Both the position numbers and the translations under genes were made by a program. Shown here one piece after another: positions 35,546 to 45,080 of a DNA stretch of 64,000 nt. Source of the stretch: Niastella caeni. GTDB lineage: Bacteria; Bacteroidota; Bacteroidia; Chitinophagales; Chitinophagaceae. Location of the stretch: NCBI RefSeq assembly GCF_004834005.1, contig NZ_STFF01000014.1, forward strand, positions 96,761 to 160,760, given 5' to 3'. The stretch's first letter is position 1. Every line of letters starts with the position of its first letter. A model generated the notes under the pieces. That model saw nothing but the letters and a program-made list of their open reading frames with translations. It was not told the DNA's origin and made no database searches.

Positions 35546-37249
35546 TTAATTCGATAATGCTACTTCTTTTTCTTTTAGCTTAGTTGAATGCTCAATGAAC
35601 CCACCCAGTGCAAGGTATTTTTTATAGCGCTGTTGGTAAAGGGCTACTTTTGTTTTATCGGGATAATACGTAGCGTCAAAACCTTGTCCCATCGCGTTCA
35701 TGGCATCTTCCACTTTATCGTAAATGCCTGCAGCAGTAGCCGCAAACATTGCAGCGCCCAAAGCACAGGTTTGTTCCGATTTATGAATGCGGATAGGCAT
35801 ATTCATAACGTTGGCCATCATTTGCATAATGAACGGCGATTTTTTAGCTACACCACCCAGTCCTATCAATCCTTTTACAGGAACGCCTTCGTGGTTGAAA
35901 CGGTCAACAATGGCTTTAGCGCCAAAGCAGGTCGCTTCAACAATAGCGCGGAACATGCGCGGCGCATCGCTGCCGAGGTTCATGCCGCTGATGGCGCCTT
36001 TGAGTTCCTGGTTGGCATCGGGTGTACGACGGCCATTGAACCAGTCAACCGCCAGTTCGCTGTTCTCATCAATTTCAATCAACGCAGCCTGTTTGCTGAG
36101 CTCCGGGATTAGCTTGTCGGCAGTTTCGTCAATGATGGCTTTGGCGGTTTCGGGATTGAGGAGGGTACTTTGCGCTAATACCTGTTGCAACGGCCAGGTC
36201 AGCACCTTTTTGAACCAGGCGTAAGCATCACCAAACGCACTCTGACCTGCTTCCAGTCCCATCATGCCGGGGATCACCGAACCGGGAACCTGTCCGCAAA
36301 TGCCTTTCACCAGCTTGCCTTCTACTTCTTGCAGCGGAGCAACCAGCATATCGCAGGTTGAAGTACCCATTACCTTACTTAAATGGTAGGGTTCAATTTG
36401 TCCGCCTACGGCGCCCATGTGGGCGTCAAAAGCGCCAACACCGATCACTACGTCGGTAGAAAGGCCCAGCTTGGTGGCCCATGCTGCACTCAGCGTACCG
36501 GCTGCTTTATCAGCAGTATATGTATTGGTAAAAAGTCTTTTGGTATAACCAGCTAACAACGGATCTAACTCAGTAAAGAAGGGCTCAGGTGGTAACCCTC
36601 CGAATTCTGCGGCCCATAAAGCTTTGTGACCTGCCGAGCATACTCCCCGTTTCATGGCGGAAACATCTGTGCCGCCGGTTAAAACGAAGGGGATCCAGTC
36701 GCAATGTTCAACCCAGGAATAGCAGGCTTCGCGCACTGCCGCGTCTTCGCGCAAAATGTGCAGCAGTTTTGCCCAGAACCATTCCGACGAGTAAATACCG
36801 CCTACATATTGCAGGTAGTTGATTTCGTACTTTTCTGCATGCGTGTTGATCTCAGCTGCTTCCGGAACGGAAGTGTGGTCTTTCCACAGCACGAACATGG
36901 CATTGGGGTTTTTTTCAAACTGCGGCAACAAGGCGAGGGGAGTACCGGTTTTGTCAACGGCTACCGGGGTAGAACCTGTAGTGTCAACCGAAATGGCCCT
37001 GATGTTGGCCGTTACCGAAGGGCCTGCCTGCTGTAAACATCTGACAATGGTCTGTTCCAGGCCTTCCAGGTAGTCAAGCGGATGTTGCCTGAACTGATTG
37101 GTGACAGGATTACAATACAAACCATCTTTCCAGCGGGGATAATAAAAAACGGCTGAGGCTACTTCCTGCCCATTGGCAGCGTTGGCGATGATTGACCGCA
37201 CGGAGTCTGTGCCATAGTCAACCCCTATTACATAATTTTCTTTTTTCAT
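35546..37249 (-). CDS. araB: ribulokinase
   Basis: This 567-residue FGGY kinase phosphorylates L-ribulose. Blocks: YVIGVDYGTDSVRSIIANAANG at the N-terminus, SVDTTGSTPVAVDKTGTPLALLPQF near residue 95, YSSEWFWAKLLHILRED, GVGAFDAHMGAVGGQ near 290, VMGTSTCDMLVAP and GLIGLGGVAKKSPFIMQMMANVM in the C-terminal lobe. The ATG at 37249 is chosen; an extra 23 in-frame codons upstream lack similarity and would cover the likely transcription start. It is the first gene of the ara operon. Confidence 0.96.
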   Translation of the reverse strand: MKKENYVIGVDYGTDSVRSIIANAANGQEVASAVFYYPRWKDGLYCNPVTNQFRQHPLDYLEGLEQTIVRCLQQAGPSVTANIRAISVDTTGSTPVAVDKTGTPLALLPQFEKNPNAMFVLWKDHTSVPEAAEINTHAEKYEINYLQYVGGIYSSEWFWAKLLHILREDAAVREACYSWVEHCDWIPFVLTGGTDVSAMKRGVCSAGHKALWAAEFGGLPPEPFFTELDPLLAGYTKRLFTNTYTADKAAGTLSAAWATKLGLSTDVVIGVGAFDAHMGAVGGQIEPYHLSKVMGTSTCDMLVAPLQEVEGKLVKGICGQVPGSVIPGMMGLEAGQSAFGDAYAWFKKVLTWPLQQVLAQSTLLNPETAKAIIDETADKLIPELSKQAALIEIDENSELAVDWFNGRRTPDANQELKGAISGMNLGSDAPRMFRAIVEATCFGAKAIVDRFNHEGVPVKGLIGLGGVAKKSPFIMQMMANVMNMPIRIHKSEQTCALGAAMFAATAAGIYDKVEDAMNAMGQGFDATYYPDKTKVALYQQRYKKYLALGGFIEHSTKLKEKEVALSN

Positions 37250-37319
37250 ATCGGCAACTAAACAAATACTGAGTTTATAATGAGAAACCGATTCAAACAA
37301 AGACTGGTGTTCTGCCAAT

Positions 37320-37327
37320 CAAAGATA
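37320..37327 (-). promoter_or_regulatory. candidate -7 box of the ara operon (TATCTTTG)
   Basis: On the minus strand this reads TATCTTTG, an exact TAnnTTTG match, about 71 nt before the araB ATG. No TTG is at -33, suggesting activator dependence. A GTGT-N7-ACAC dyad at 37357-37371 lies about 30 nt further upstream and could be a regulator site. Confidence 0.5.
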
Positions 37328-37555
37328 CGGCCTGAAACGCGCTTTGTTTCCAGTTCGTGTCAAAATAACACTTAAAGTACGAATTCACAAAAAATTACTT
37401 ATACCGTCGGTGCGAATATATAGGGTAAACCTGTAGGAAGGGGTAAGGGGGAGTTAAGAAGCTAATTCGTTTAGCGTCAATCTTACAATTTAAAGACGCA
37501 AAACCGGGGTCTGACGCTGCAATGATATGGTAAAATCAGCTAAAACATTAAAAGA

Positions 37556-37712
37556 GAATGGTCAAGGGTGAATGGTCAATGGTGAATCCCCGGCTTCATC
37601 GGGGCAGGCTGTGAAACGGCAAACAGCAAACGTGAAAATGCTTTCTGGTACTTCGAAACTCTCCCTCCACCCTAGGGGGAGGCCGGTAACCGGAAACAGG
37701 CAACCAGTAACT
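37556..37712 (+). repeat. three heptad arrays upstream of the LytS gene
   Basis: GAATGGT, CAAGGGT, GAATGGT, CAATGGT at 37556-37583. GTGAAAC, GGCAAAC, AGCAAAC, GTGAAAA at 37611-37638. GGTAACC, GGAAACA, GGCAACC, AGTAACT at 37685-37712. The whole 564-nt gap 37250-37813 between araB and lytS otherwise holds the ara promoter region and no ORF of note. Confidence 0.82.
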
Positions 37713-37813
37713 TGTCTCCAAAAAACGCCCGGTTGCCGCCTGAAAACGGCCGGTTGTCATTTGCGATAATCCCGTACCGGTAAAAAATTTACATTCGTGG
37801 TTTCAATTTTTTT

Positions 37814-38815
37814 ATGCCATCAAGAAAACTGGTTTACATACTACTGCATATTTTGTGCACCGCTTTGATCGTGGTAGTGCCTATTTTTATAATGCCACTG
37901 AAAGATGCTGAAAAGCCCAACTACCTGCAATGGCATACCATCATTTTTACAGCTTTGCAAACAGTTGCCTTCTATTTTAACGCTTATGTGTTATATCCAC
38001 GATTATTATTAAAAAAGCGGGTTGCCGCATACATTTTAGCTGTATTGGGCATCAGCGTTTTATTTGCCCTTGTACCGGGTTGTATTATGGTTTTTTCAGG
38101 GGAAATGCCGATGTACGCCATATTTGCCGGTATTGTGGTAAAAATATTTATCGGGTTGTTTGTGTCGGGTACGGCTACCAGCTACCGGTTTATGGTGGAT
38201 GTGATCAGGGACCAGCGGAAACAACAGGAAAGCCTGGCTATGGAGTTGTCGTTCCTGCGGTCGCAGGTGAGTCCGCATTTTATGTTCAATGCGCTCAATA
38301 GCATGGTTTCGCTGGCGCGGAAAAAATCAGATCTGCTGGAGCCGGCCTTGCTCAAGATGTCGAACCTGATGCATTACATGCTGTACGATTCGGATGAAGA
38401 AAAGGTAAGCCTGCACAAAGAAGTGGAATACATCCGCAGCTATATCGATTTGCAAACCATGCGCTTTGGCGATTCGGTGAAGGTATTGTTTATGGTGCAG
38501 CCGGGTAATTATTCGCATGTTATTGAACCCATGTTGCTGATACCGCTTATTGAAAATGCATTCAAGCATGGGGTGAATGTGGCCGAGGAACCGGAGATCA
38601 ATATTCGGTTAGCCGTCAGTGAAAAGGAAGTGTCGTTGTCGGTTTCCAACAAAACCATACACTATAATACGCAAGTGGCCGATAAAACAAAAGGCATTGG
38701 TTTAGTTAACCTGGAGCGGCGGTTAAAGATCCTGTATCCGGGCAAGCATCAACTTTATGCTCAAAAGAATAATAACTGGTTTCATGCCTCCCTTAAAATT
38801 GTAACGCATGATTAA
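37814..38815 (+). CDS. LytS-type sensor histidine kinase
   Basis: This 333-residue inner-membrane kinase has four predicted transmembrane helices in residues 1-125. A short coiled linker follows, then the His_kinase domain with phospho-acceptor His155 in SPHFMFNALNSMV. The C-terminal ATPase part has IPLIENAFKHGVN (N box) and KGIGLVNLERRLKILYP (G box). It has no periplasmic sensor domain. Its end overlaps the response regulator start by 8 nt, so the two form a two-component pair. A TACATTCG at about 37788 is a near match to the -7 box. Confidence 0.93.
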   Translation: MPSRKLVYILLHILCTALIVVVPIFIMPLKDAEKPNYLQWHTIIFTALQTVAFYFNAYVLYPRLLLKKRVAAYILAVLGISVLFALVPGCIMVFSGEMPMYAIFAGIVVKIFIGLFVSGTATSYRFMVDVIRDQRKQQESLAMELSFLRSQVSPHFMFNALNSMVSLARKKSDLLEPALLKMSNLMHYMLYDSDEEKVSLHKEVEYIRSYIDLQTMRFGDSVKVLFMVQPGNYSHVIEPMLLIPLIENAFKHGVNVAEEPEINIRLAVSEKEVSLSVSNKTIHYNTQVADKTKGIGLVNLERRLKILYPGKHQLYAQKNNNWFHASLKIVTHD

Positions 38816-39524
38816 ATGCCTGGCTGTTGATGATGAACCTTTATCGCTCGATCTGCTGGAAGATAATATCAAACGCATTCCCTTCCTGCACCTGGTAAAG
38901 CGTTGTAAGAACGCTTACGAGGCCATGGATGTATTGCGGCAGGAACCTATTGATCTTATTTTCCTGGATATTCAAATGCCGGGTGTTACCGGTACACAAT
39001 TTCTGCAGTCGCTTACCTATAAGCCGTTAGTGATCTTTATTACGGCGTTTAAAAAATATGCTTTGGAAGGATTTGAGCTCGATGTGCTCGATTACCTGGT
39101 AAAACCGGTCACCTTTGAACGCTTTTTAAGAGCGGTGAATAAAGCGGCCGATTTCCACACGCTGAAAAAACAAGGCGCGCCGGCGCCGGTTTTACAACCC
39201 ACCAATGATTACTTTTTTGTAAATGTAGAATACAGCCTGGTGAAGATTGCCGTACAGGAGATCACCCATATTGAGTCATTAAGGGATTATATGAAGATCT
39301 ATCTGCTGCAAAATGATAAGCCGGTGCTTACCAAACTGGCTATGAAATCACTGGCCGATAAGTTGCCGCCCAACCGCTTTGTTCGGGTACACAAATCGTT
39401 TATGATAGCCATTGACAAGATCACTTTTATTCGCAAGAACCGCGTGCACATCAATGATCATATTATTCCGGTAAGTGATTTTTATAAGGAGGAACTGTTA
39501 AAAGCAATCAGTCATAAGTTGTAA
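38808..39524 (+). CDS. LytTR-family response regulator
   Basis: This 238-residue cytoplasmic DNA-binding regulator has an N-terminal receiver domain with acidic pair VDDEP and phospho-acceptor Asp54 in IFLDIQMPG. ITAFKKYALEGFELDVLDYLVKPV follows the expected pattern. The LytTR domain spans about residues 130-235 (ESLRDYMKIYL, LPPNRFVRVHKSFMIAIDKI). It is paired with the upstream LytS kinase. Its likeliest target by position is the TonB-dependent receptor gene that follows. Confidence 0.94.
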   Translation: MIKCLAVDDEPLSLDLLEDNIKRIPFLHLVKRCKNAYEAMDVLRQEPIDLIFLDIQMPGVTGTQFLQSLTYKPLVIFITAFKKYALEGFELDVLDYLVKPVTFERFLRAVNKAADFHTLKKQGAPAPVLQPTNDYFFVNVEYSLVKIAVQEITHIESLRDYMKIYLLQNDKPVLTKLAMKSLADKLPPNRFVRVHKSFMIAIDKITFIRKNRVHINDHIIPVSDFYKEELLKAISHKL

Positions 39525-39530
39525 GGAAAG

Positions 39531-39607
39531 CTAGTAGCAAGTGGTAAGTAGCGAGTAGGAAGCCACATTGTTCATTTCCCTACTAGCCACTTACTACTAG
39601 CTACTAG
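39531..39607 (+). repeat. heptad hairpin element, AAGTAGC/CTACTAG words (4 + 4 units)
   Basis: Left arm CTAGTAG, CAAGTGG, TAAGTAG, CGAGTAG at 39531-39558. Right arm CTACTAG, CCACTTA, CTACTAG, CTACTAG at 39580-39607. It starts 6 nt after the response regulator stop. The same family occurs at 49672-49767. Confidence 0.92.
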
Positions 39608-39743
39608 CCCACATATTCATTACTTGAATCTGTCTCATCTACTCAATTCGCTGTGTTGTCGAAACAATATTCAACGTGGCCTACTTCGTTTTTACAGGTT
39701 TTGCCGATCGATCATCTTTGCAGCATAAAGTAACATCCTGTTT

Positions 39744-42152
39744 ATGCAATTACATTTTTCTATCCTATTTCAAAAAAAGACTGTATTCATTGCTGCTTGG
39801 TTCGTAATATGCTCATTAATGACCGTACGCCTGCAGGCACAGAACAATACACAAACTGTGAAAGGTATTGTTATTGACAAAGCATCTGAAAAACCATTGG
39901 CCGGTGTAAGTGTAACGGTGGCTGGTATGTCAATAGGCACCACTACCGATTCTACCGGCAGTTACAAACTGGCCAATGTGCCGGTTGGCCGCCAACGCGT
40001 TTCATTTACATCTGTAGGCTACAAACCGGTTTCTATCCCCGAAGTGCTGGTGACCATCGGCAAACAGGTGATCCTGGATGTGTCGCTGGAAGAATCGATC
40101 CGCACGCTGAACAAAGTAAGTGTAACTGCCCCGCGGGCACGAAAAGGAATGGCGCTGAATGAATTTGCCGGCAGCAGCGCCCGCTCGTTCAGTATGGATG
40201 AAGTAACGCGGTATGCCGGCGGACGAAACGACCCGGCCCGGTTGGCCAGCAATTTTGCCGGCGTATCTTCTACCAACGATTCGCGCAATGATATCGTTGT
40301 GCGCGGTAATTCACCCACCGCAGTTTTGTGGAGAATGGAAGGCATTCCGATTCCCAACCCCAACCACTTTACTACTTTAGGTACTACAGGTGGTCCGGTA
40401 AGTGCGTTGAACACAAATGCATTAAAGAACTCTGATTTTTATACCGGCGCTTTTCCTGCCGAATATGGAAATGCCAGCGGCGCCGTGTTCGATCTGTCGT
40501 TGCGTTCCGGGAATAAAGATAAAGTTGAAAAGACCCTGCAATTGAATTTGTTCAGCGGGTTGGAAGCCATGATCGAAGGGCCTTTGAGCAAAAAGAAGAA
40601 TGGTTCTTCGTTCCTGGTGGGTTACCGGTATTCCTTTGCCCAGTTGGCACAGGGGGTTGGATTGAGATTCGGTACGGAAGCAGTTCCCAAATACCAGGAC
40701 CTTATCTTCCACATCAATTTTGCCAACTCGAAGCTCGGCAGATTGGGCATTTTTGGTTTGGGCGGCACCAGCAATATTGATTTCATTGGCGCCGATCTGG
40801 ATTCTACCGACATGTTTGCCAATAAAGATGAGGATACGTACTTTAAATCGCGTATAGGCATTGTGGGTATCAAGCACACCATTGATGTGGGGCGCAATGC
40901 GTATATCCGTTCCGTATTATCGTATTCCTATACGAGCAACGAAGGCGATGTTTACAAATATTACGATTCCTTACCCGACCGGCAATACCTTATGCGACAG
41001 AAAACCAGGAATACCGGGTTGCGTTTTTCTACCTATATCAATTCAAAAATGAACACGCGGTTTTCCCTGCGCGGTGGATTTTTAGCCGAACAGAATGGGC
41101 TCGACACCTATCTTAATACCCGCGATGGCCGTCCTGACTGGGAAGTCATCCGCGATTATGACGGCAGTTCCTGGTTATTGCAGCCCTATGTACAAGGTAA
41201 ATACCGGTTTACAGAAAAGTTATCGCTCAATACCGGTGTGCATGGCATGTATTACACATTTAATGATGCTACGGCTATTGAGCCCCGTGCTTCGTTGAGC
41301 TACGCGTTGGATAATACAAAAACCATAACGGTGAGCTATGGCTTGCATAGCCAATTGCAACCTGCACCTGTGTACTTACATCAGCAAAAATTACCAAACG
41401 GCGCCTACGATCAAAGCAATCGCGACCTGGGTTTTACCAAAGCCCATCATTACATTCTTGGGTACGACTGGGCCTTTGCCAAAGACTGGCGCCTGAAAGC
41501 GGAAGCCTACTACCAGCATATTTTTGATGCGCCGGTTGAAAGAACAGCCAGCGGTTTCTCCATCCTGAACAGTGGCGCCGATTTTACATTTCCTGAAAAG
41601 GCCGCTCTTATTAATAATGGAACCGGTTCTAACAGAGGCGTAGAAATGACCATCGAAAAGTTTTTCAGCCGGGGATATTACCTGCTTACCACCGCTTCGT
41701 TGTTCGATTCGAAATACAAAGGCAGCGACGGCATTGAGCGCAATTCAACTTTCAATAACCACAGCGTATTGAATGTACTCGCCGGTAAAGAATGGAAAAT
41801 GGGCAGCAGTGGTCGCAACGTTTTTACGGTGGACATCAAGATGGCTTATTCCGGCGGCCGGTATTATACACCGGTTGATCTGGCTGCTTCTGCATTGACC
41901 GGCACAGAAAAGCTGGATGAGAATCGTTATAACACAGAACAATTCCCTGATTATTTCCGGCTCGATACCCGCTTTGGCTTCCGGTTGAACAGCGGCAAAC
42001 GCAGGTTGTCACAAACGCTCTACCTCGATCTGCAGAACGTTACCAATCGCGATAATGTGTTCGTACGCCGCTACAACCAGGTGCAAAAGCAGGTGGGAAC
42101 GGTTTACCAGGTCGGTTTCTTCCCGGATATCATGTATAAGATTCAATGGTAG
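39744..42152 (+). CDS. TonB-dependent receptor with carboxypeptidase-like N-terminal domain
   Basis: This 802-residue outer-membrane receptor has a signal peptide ending near RLQAQ (residue 32). A CarboxypepD_reg-like domain follows (VKGIVIDKASEKPLAGVSVTVAG, DSTGSYKLANVPVGRQRVSFTSVGY). The plug has NDIVVRGNSPTAVLWRMEGIPIPNPNHF near residues 173-200, and the barrel ends PDIMYKIQW. It is not SusC-like: it is shorter, without the GYG...DVTG signature, and no SusD follows. The substrate is unknown. It stands directly after the LytS/LytTR pair; a CATCTTTG near 39713 is one base from the -7 consensus. Confidence 0.9.
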   Translation: MQLHFSILFQKKTVFIAAWFVICSLMTVRLQAQNNTQTVKGIVIDKASEKPLAGVSVTVAGMSIGTTTDSTGSYKLANVPVGRQRVSFTSVGYKPVSIPEVLVTIGKQVILDVSLEESIRTLNKVSVTAPRARKGMALNEFAGSSARSFSMDEVTRYAGGRNDPARLASNFAGVSSTNDSRNDIVVRGNSPTAVLWRMEGIPIPNPNHFTTLGTTGGPVSALNTNALKNSDFYTGAFPAEYGNASGAVFDLSLRSGNKDKVEKTLQLNLFSGLEAMIEGPLSKKKNGSSFLVGYRYSFAQLAQGVGLRFGTEAVPKYQDLIFHINFANSKLGRLGIFGLGGTSNIDFIGADLDSTDMFANKDEDTYFKSRIGIVGIKHTIDVGRNAYIRSVLSYSYTSNEGDVYKYYDSLPDRQYLMRQKTRNTGLRFSTYINSKMNTRFSLRGGFLAEQNGLDTYLNTRDGRPDWEVIRDYDGSSWLLQPYVQGKYRFTEKLSLNTGVHGMYYTFNDATAIEPRASLSYALDNTKTITVSYGLHSQLQPAPVYLHQQKLPNGAYDQSNRDLGFTKAHHYILGYDWAFAKDWRLKAEAYYQHIFDAPVERTASGFSILNSGADFTFPEKAALINNGTGSNRGVEMTIEKFFSRGYYLLTTASLFDSKYKGSDGIERNSTFNNHSVLNVLAGKEWKMGSSGRNVFTVDIKMAYSGGRYYTPVDLAASALTGTEKLDENRYNTEQFPDYFRLDTRFGFRLNSGKRRLSQTLYLDLQNVTNRDNVFVRRYNQVQKQVGTVYQVGFFPDIMYKIQW

Positions 42153-42155
42153 AGG

Positions 42156-42218
42156 AAGCTGCAAGCCACAAGCTGCAAGCTGTAAGCCCAAAGTCTAAAG
42201 CCAAAAGCTCAAAGCAAG
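42156..42218 (+). repeat. heptad array, AAGCTGC/AAGCCAC words (9 units)
   Basis: Nine uninterrupted 7-nt units all starting AAG (AAGCTGC, AAGCCAC, AAGCTGC, AAGCTGT, AAGCCCA, AAGTCTA, AAGCCAA, AAGCTCA, AAGCAAG). It starts 3 nt after the receptor stop and is the longest single-orientation array here. Its reverse complement words occur at 44958-45006. The 130 nt after it could encode a 41-residue peptide, which I do not trust. Confidence 0.93.
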
Positions 42219-42362
42219 GAAGTTATATGTTTATAAACGTTTTATGTTATATACTAATTGACCTATTTGATATGTTCGGCGTCATTGATATTATTAATTG
42301 TTATCTGTCATTTGACGAACCAGGCATTTCGGACCTCTTTGAATCAGAATAAACATAAAAGC

Positions 42363-42400
42363 AAACGAGCCGCCGTTACAAACGAGGCTCGTTTTTTTTT
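42363..42400 (+). terminator. intrinsic terminator between receptor and fucP-like gene
   Basis: A stem AAACGAGCC/GGCTCGTTT with a 14-nt loop is followed by a run of nine T residues. It would stop plus-strand transcription from the receptor before the converging MFS gene. Confidence 0.88.
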
Positions 42401-42454
42401 AACTTCAACAATCAGCTTTTGTATTTACTTTCTCATTTCTCTGTTTTTAATTCC

Positions 42455-43750
42455 TCATTTTCTTCCTGCCTTATAACCTTTCATAGCATAATACAATATG
42501 TATATATAGCACGGCAGCATGCAAATAAAGAATGCCAGGTGGTTGGGAATTTTATCTTTTAACGCCCCATAGATTAATGGTATTATAGCGCCACCGGCAA
42601 TGCCCATTACCAGCAGGGCAGAACCTGTCTTGGTGAATTTACCCAGTTTGTCAATCGCCAGCGGCCAAATGGCTGGCCACATCAGGGCATTGGCCAATCC
42701 TAACAAGGCAATAAAAGTAATTGCCGTATACCCATCTGTGATATATACTGCAATGGAAAAAAGAATGCCCAGGATGGCAGAAATTTTGAGCGCTGTTTGT
42801 TGTGAAATGATCTTTGGTATGGTAATAATACCGGCCACATAGCCCACTAACATGGCTACCAGGGTGAAGGTGGTAAAGTATTTGGTCTCATCCAGCGGCA
42901 TGCCTATCGCCTTGCCATAAATGCCAATGGCATCGCCGGCCATTACTTCAACCCCAACATATAAAAAGATGCACAAAGCGCCCAGCACCAGGTGCGGGAA
43001 CTGCCAGATGCTTGATTTATTATCAGCGACTTTTTGTGATGCATTTGTTTCTTTTTCTTCAATCACCGGTTCGGGCAGGGGCGACTTGAGTAACATAAAT
43101 GCCAGGATCGCCAATACTACGGCCAAGATTATATAAGGGGTAACCACCCGGCTTGATAGGTCATTCAATAATGCTGATTTAACTGCGGTGTCGGTGGTGG
43201 CTTCTATCTTTTTTTCAATTTCAGTAGCATTGCTTAATATAACAGCGCTTAATATCAACGGACTGATGATACCCGCTATTTTATTACAAATGCCCATGAT
43301 GCTGATGCGTTTTGCCGCGCTTTCAATAGGGCCTATGATACTGATATAAGGATTGGATGCAGTTTGCAATAAAGCGAGCCCCATACCTTGTATGAACAGG
43401 CCGGTCAAAAACAAGGCAAAGCTTCTTTCTTTAGCGGCGGGAATAAAAACAATTGACCCAATTGCCATAACCAGCAAACCTAAAGCCATTCCTTTTTTAA
43501 AGCCGGTCCGTTTCAAAATAACAGAGGACGGCATGGCTAAAAAGAAATAGGCCATATAAAAAGCGAAGGTTACAAAAAATGCCTGCACATCGGTTTCCAA
43601 CTGGCATACCAGTTTTAAAAACTGTATGAGGCTGCCATTTAACCAGGTAACAAACCCGAAAATGAAAAACAAAAAGCCAATGATGAAAATGGCTGTTGTG
43701 TTGCTTCGCTTTGCGCTCATAGAAACAACCGGCGTTTTAGCAGTAGTCAT
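42455..43750 (-). CDS. FucP-like sugar:proton symporter (MFS)
   Basis: This 431-residue inner-membrane transporter has 12 hydrophobic helices of the fucose/glucose/galactose permease group. Blocks: FIIGFLFFIFGFVTWLNGSLIQFLK at the N-terminus, ILKRTGFKKGMALGL between helices 2 and 3, LFIQGMGLALLQTASNPYISIIGP in helix 4-5, and MFWPAIWPLAI-like ANALMWPAIWPLAIDKLGKFTKTGSALLVMGIAGGAIIPL. The ATG at 43750 lies one base after the kinase stop (TAATATG), so the two genes are coupled. L-fucose or a related sugar is plausible but not certain. Confidence 0.88.
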   Translation of the reverse strand: MTTAKTPVVSMSAKRSNTTAIFIIGFLFFIFGFVTWLNGSLIQFLKLVCQLETDVQAFFVTFAFYMAYFFLAMPSSVILKRTGFKKGMALGLLVMAIGSIVFIPAAKERSFALFLTGLFIQGMGLALLQTASNPYISIIGPIESAAKRISIMGICNKIAGIISPLILSAVILSNATEIEKKIEATTDTAVKSALLNDLSSRVVTPYIILAVVLAILAFMLLKSPLPEPVIEEKETNASQKVADNKSSIWQFPHLVLGALCIFLYVGVEVMAGDAIGIYGKAIGMPLDETKYFTTFTLVAMLVGYVAGIITIPKIISQQTALKISAILGILFSIAVYITDGYTAITFIALLGLANALMWPAIWPLAIDKLGKFTKTGSALLVMGIAGGAIIPLIYGALKDKIPNHLAFFICMLPCYIYILYYAMKGYKAGRK

Positions 43751-43751
43751 A

Positions 43752-44810
43752 TTATAATGTTGAAATGATTTGATTGAACAAGCTTTCTTTCGCATTATAC
43801 TGTTGCAAAAGAACTACCTGGTTTTGTGCCCTTATAAAATTATGGCCTTCGTACCGGGCGCCGTAATATATATCATCATTTAAATGATCGGTCAAAAACC
43901 GCAGGGCCTGCATGTAGATCATAAATTGTCCGGCATACGTAAAATGCTGTTTTTCGGTGGGGGTCAATTCATGTTGAAGTTCACCAATATAGCCACGGGC
44001 AATGGCGGTAAAGAATTCTTCCCGTACAATTATCTTATCAAAATCCTTTTCTTCTTCATTGGCCGGCGATAAATAAGTGCGCATCATATCACCTACATCA
44101 CTAATGAAATAACCCGGCATTACGGTGTCGAGGTCAATAACACACAAGCCTTTTTGTTGATCGTCGAAAAGCACATTGCTGATCTTGGTATCATGGTGAA
44201 TAACGCGCCACGCGAAACCGGGACTAATTATAATGCGCTCATAAGTTTTAACAAGGTCTTGCTGTTGCTGTAAGAAATGAATAAGGTCCCTGGCTTCCTG
44301 AATACGCACGGGATTGCCGTGGGTCAAAGCATAGGTAAACTGCTGGTATCGCAACGACAGGTCGTGAAATTGCGGGATGGTAATTTTTAACTGGTTCGCA
44401 TCAAAGCCGCTCAACAGGTAAGTGAACCGGGCAAACTGGCGGGCTGCTTCAAAAGCCTGCTCAGGTGTATGCACCATGTCAACAGAATGTGATTGGGCAA
44501 TAAACGGGAATAGCCGGAAGTACTGTTGTTCTTCATTTATAAACAAATAGTTGCCGGTAGTAGTAGGTAAGGCGCCGGCAAACAGGTAATCAGGGTAATG
44601 TTGTTGTAAATAACTACCCAGGCTGCTAATGTTCAGGGCAATATCCTCCGGATGTTTAAAAACGGCCGTATTGATCTGTTGCAGAATGTAGCAAGGCTGG
44701 CCTTCGGGGGGGCAGATCTTCCAGGTATGATTGATCAGTCCGCTGCCAAAGGATTGTATGCTGTATGTTTCAGGGTTAAGTCCGTACCCGGTTAATATAT
44801 CATTGAACAT
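43752..44810 (-). CDS. small-molecule kinase of the APH fold (N-acetylhexosamine 1-kinase-like)
   Basis: This 352-residue cytoplasmic protein has the aminoglycoside-phosphotransferase/choline-kinase fold. An N-terminal lobe has FGSGLINHTWKI and CYILQQINTAVF. The catalytic loop is WRVIHHDTKISNVLFD near residue 200 with the family Asp, and the metal-binding motif is VIDLDTVMPGYFISDVGDMMRTYL. DTKxSNVLFD and DLDTVMPG are the signatures of NahK-type anomeric sugar kinases from bifidobacteria. Coupling to a sugar permease supports a role in phosphorylating an imported sugar. The actual sugar is unknown. Confidence 0.75.
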   Translation of the reverse strand: MFNDILTGYGLNPETYSIQSFGSGLINHTWKICPPEGQPCYILQQINTAVFKHPEDIALNISSLGSYLQQHYPDYLFAGALPTTTGNYLFINEEQQYFRLFPFIAQSHSVDMVHTPEQAFEAARQFARFTYLLSGFDANQLKITIPQFHDLSLRYQQFTYALTHGNPVRIQEARDLIHFLQQQQDLVKTYERIIISPGFAWRVIHHDTKISNVLFDDQQKGLCVIDLDTVMPGYFISDVGDMMRTYLSPANEEEKDFDKIIVREEFFTAIARGYIGELQHELTPTEKQHFTYAGQFMIYMQALRFLTDHLNDDIYYGARYEGHNFIRAQNQVVLLQQYNAKESLFNQIISTL

Positions 44811-44836
44811 GGATAATCTATTGATTCAAAGACATT

Positions 44837-44844
44837 CAAACTTA
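44837..44844 (-). promoter_or_regulatory. candidate -7 box (TAAGTTTG) of the kinase-permease pair
   Basis: The minus strand reads TAAGTTTG, an exact TAnnTTTG match, about 27 nt before the kinase start codon. This implies a short leader. No convincing -33 TTG is seen. Confidence 0.4.
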
Positions 44845-44896
44845 CAATGTTACAACGGAAAAGGAACACGCAAACGGTTGTGCCTTTTTTGAATAC

Positions 44897-45006
44897 AGCT
44901 CAAAGCTATAAGCTATAAAGCTTAAAGCGAATACAGGGTATTCTGCTTTTGGCGTTCCGCCTACCGCTTACGGCTTACTGCTTTCGGCTTACCGCTTACT
45001 GCTTGC
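44897..45006 (+). repeat. heptad hairpin element, AGCTATA / CGCTTAC words
   Basis: Left arm AGCTCAA, AGCTATA, AGCTATA and partial units at 44897-44929. Right arm of seven units (CGCCTAC, CGCTTAC, GGCTTAC, TGCTTTC, GGCTTAC, CGCTTAC, TGCTTGC) at 44958-45006. It lies in the 743-nt divergent gap 44811-45553, which also holds the two features listed next and a 30-codon ORF at 45418 that I do not trust. Confidence 0.88.
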
Positions 45007-45080
45007 AGCCGCATTTTAGTAATATATGAAGGGCTTTTCCACAAAAGTGCTTTGCCTGTTACGTGTAGGGAAATAATATT

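Noticed and set aside
35546..37318. Longer ribulokinase starting at 37318
   Set aside because: The extra 23 residues lack family similarity and would overlap the predicted promoter region; the ATG at 37249 gives the normal N-terminus.
42146..42352. 68-codon ORF downstream of the TonB receptor, including a 41-codon hydrophobic tail
   Set aside because: The first half is translated AAGCTGC repeat. The tail alone could be a small peptide but nothing else supports it.
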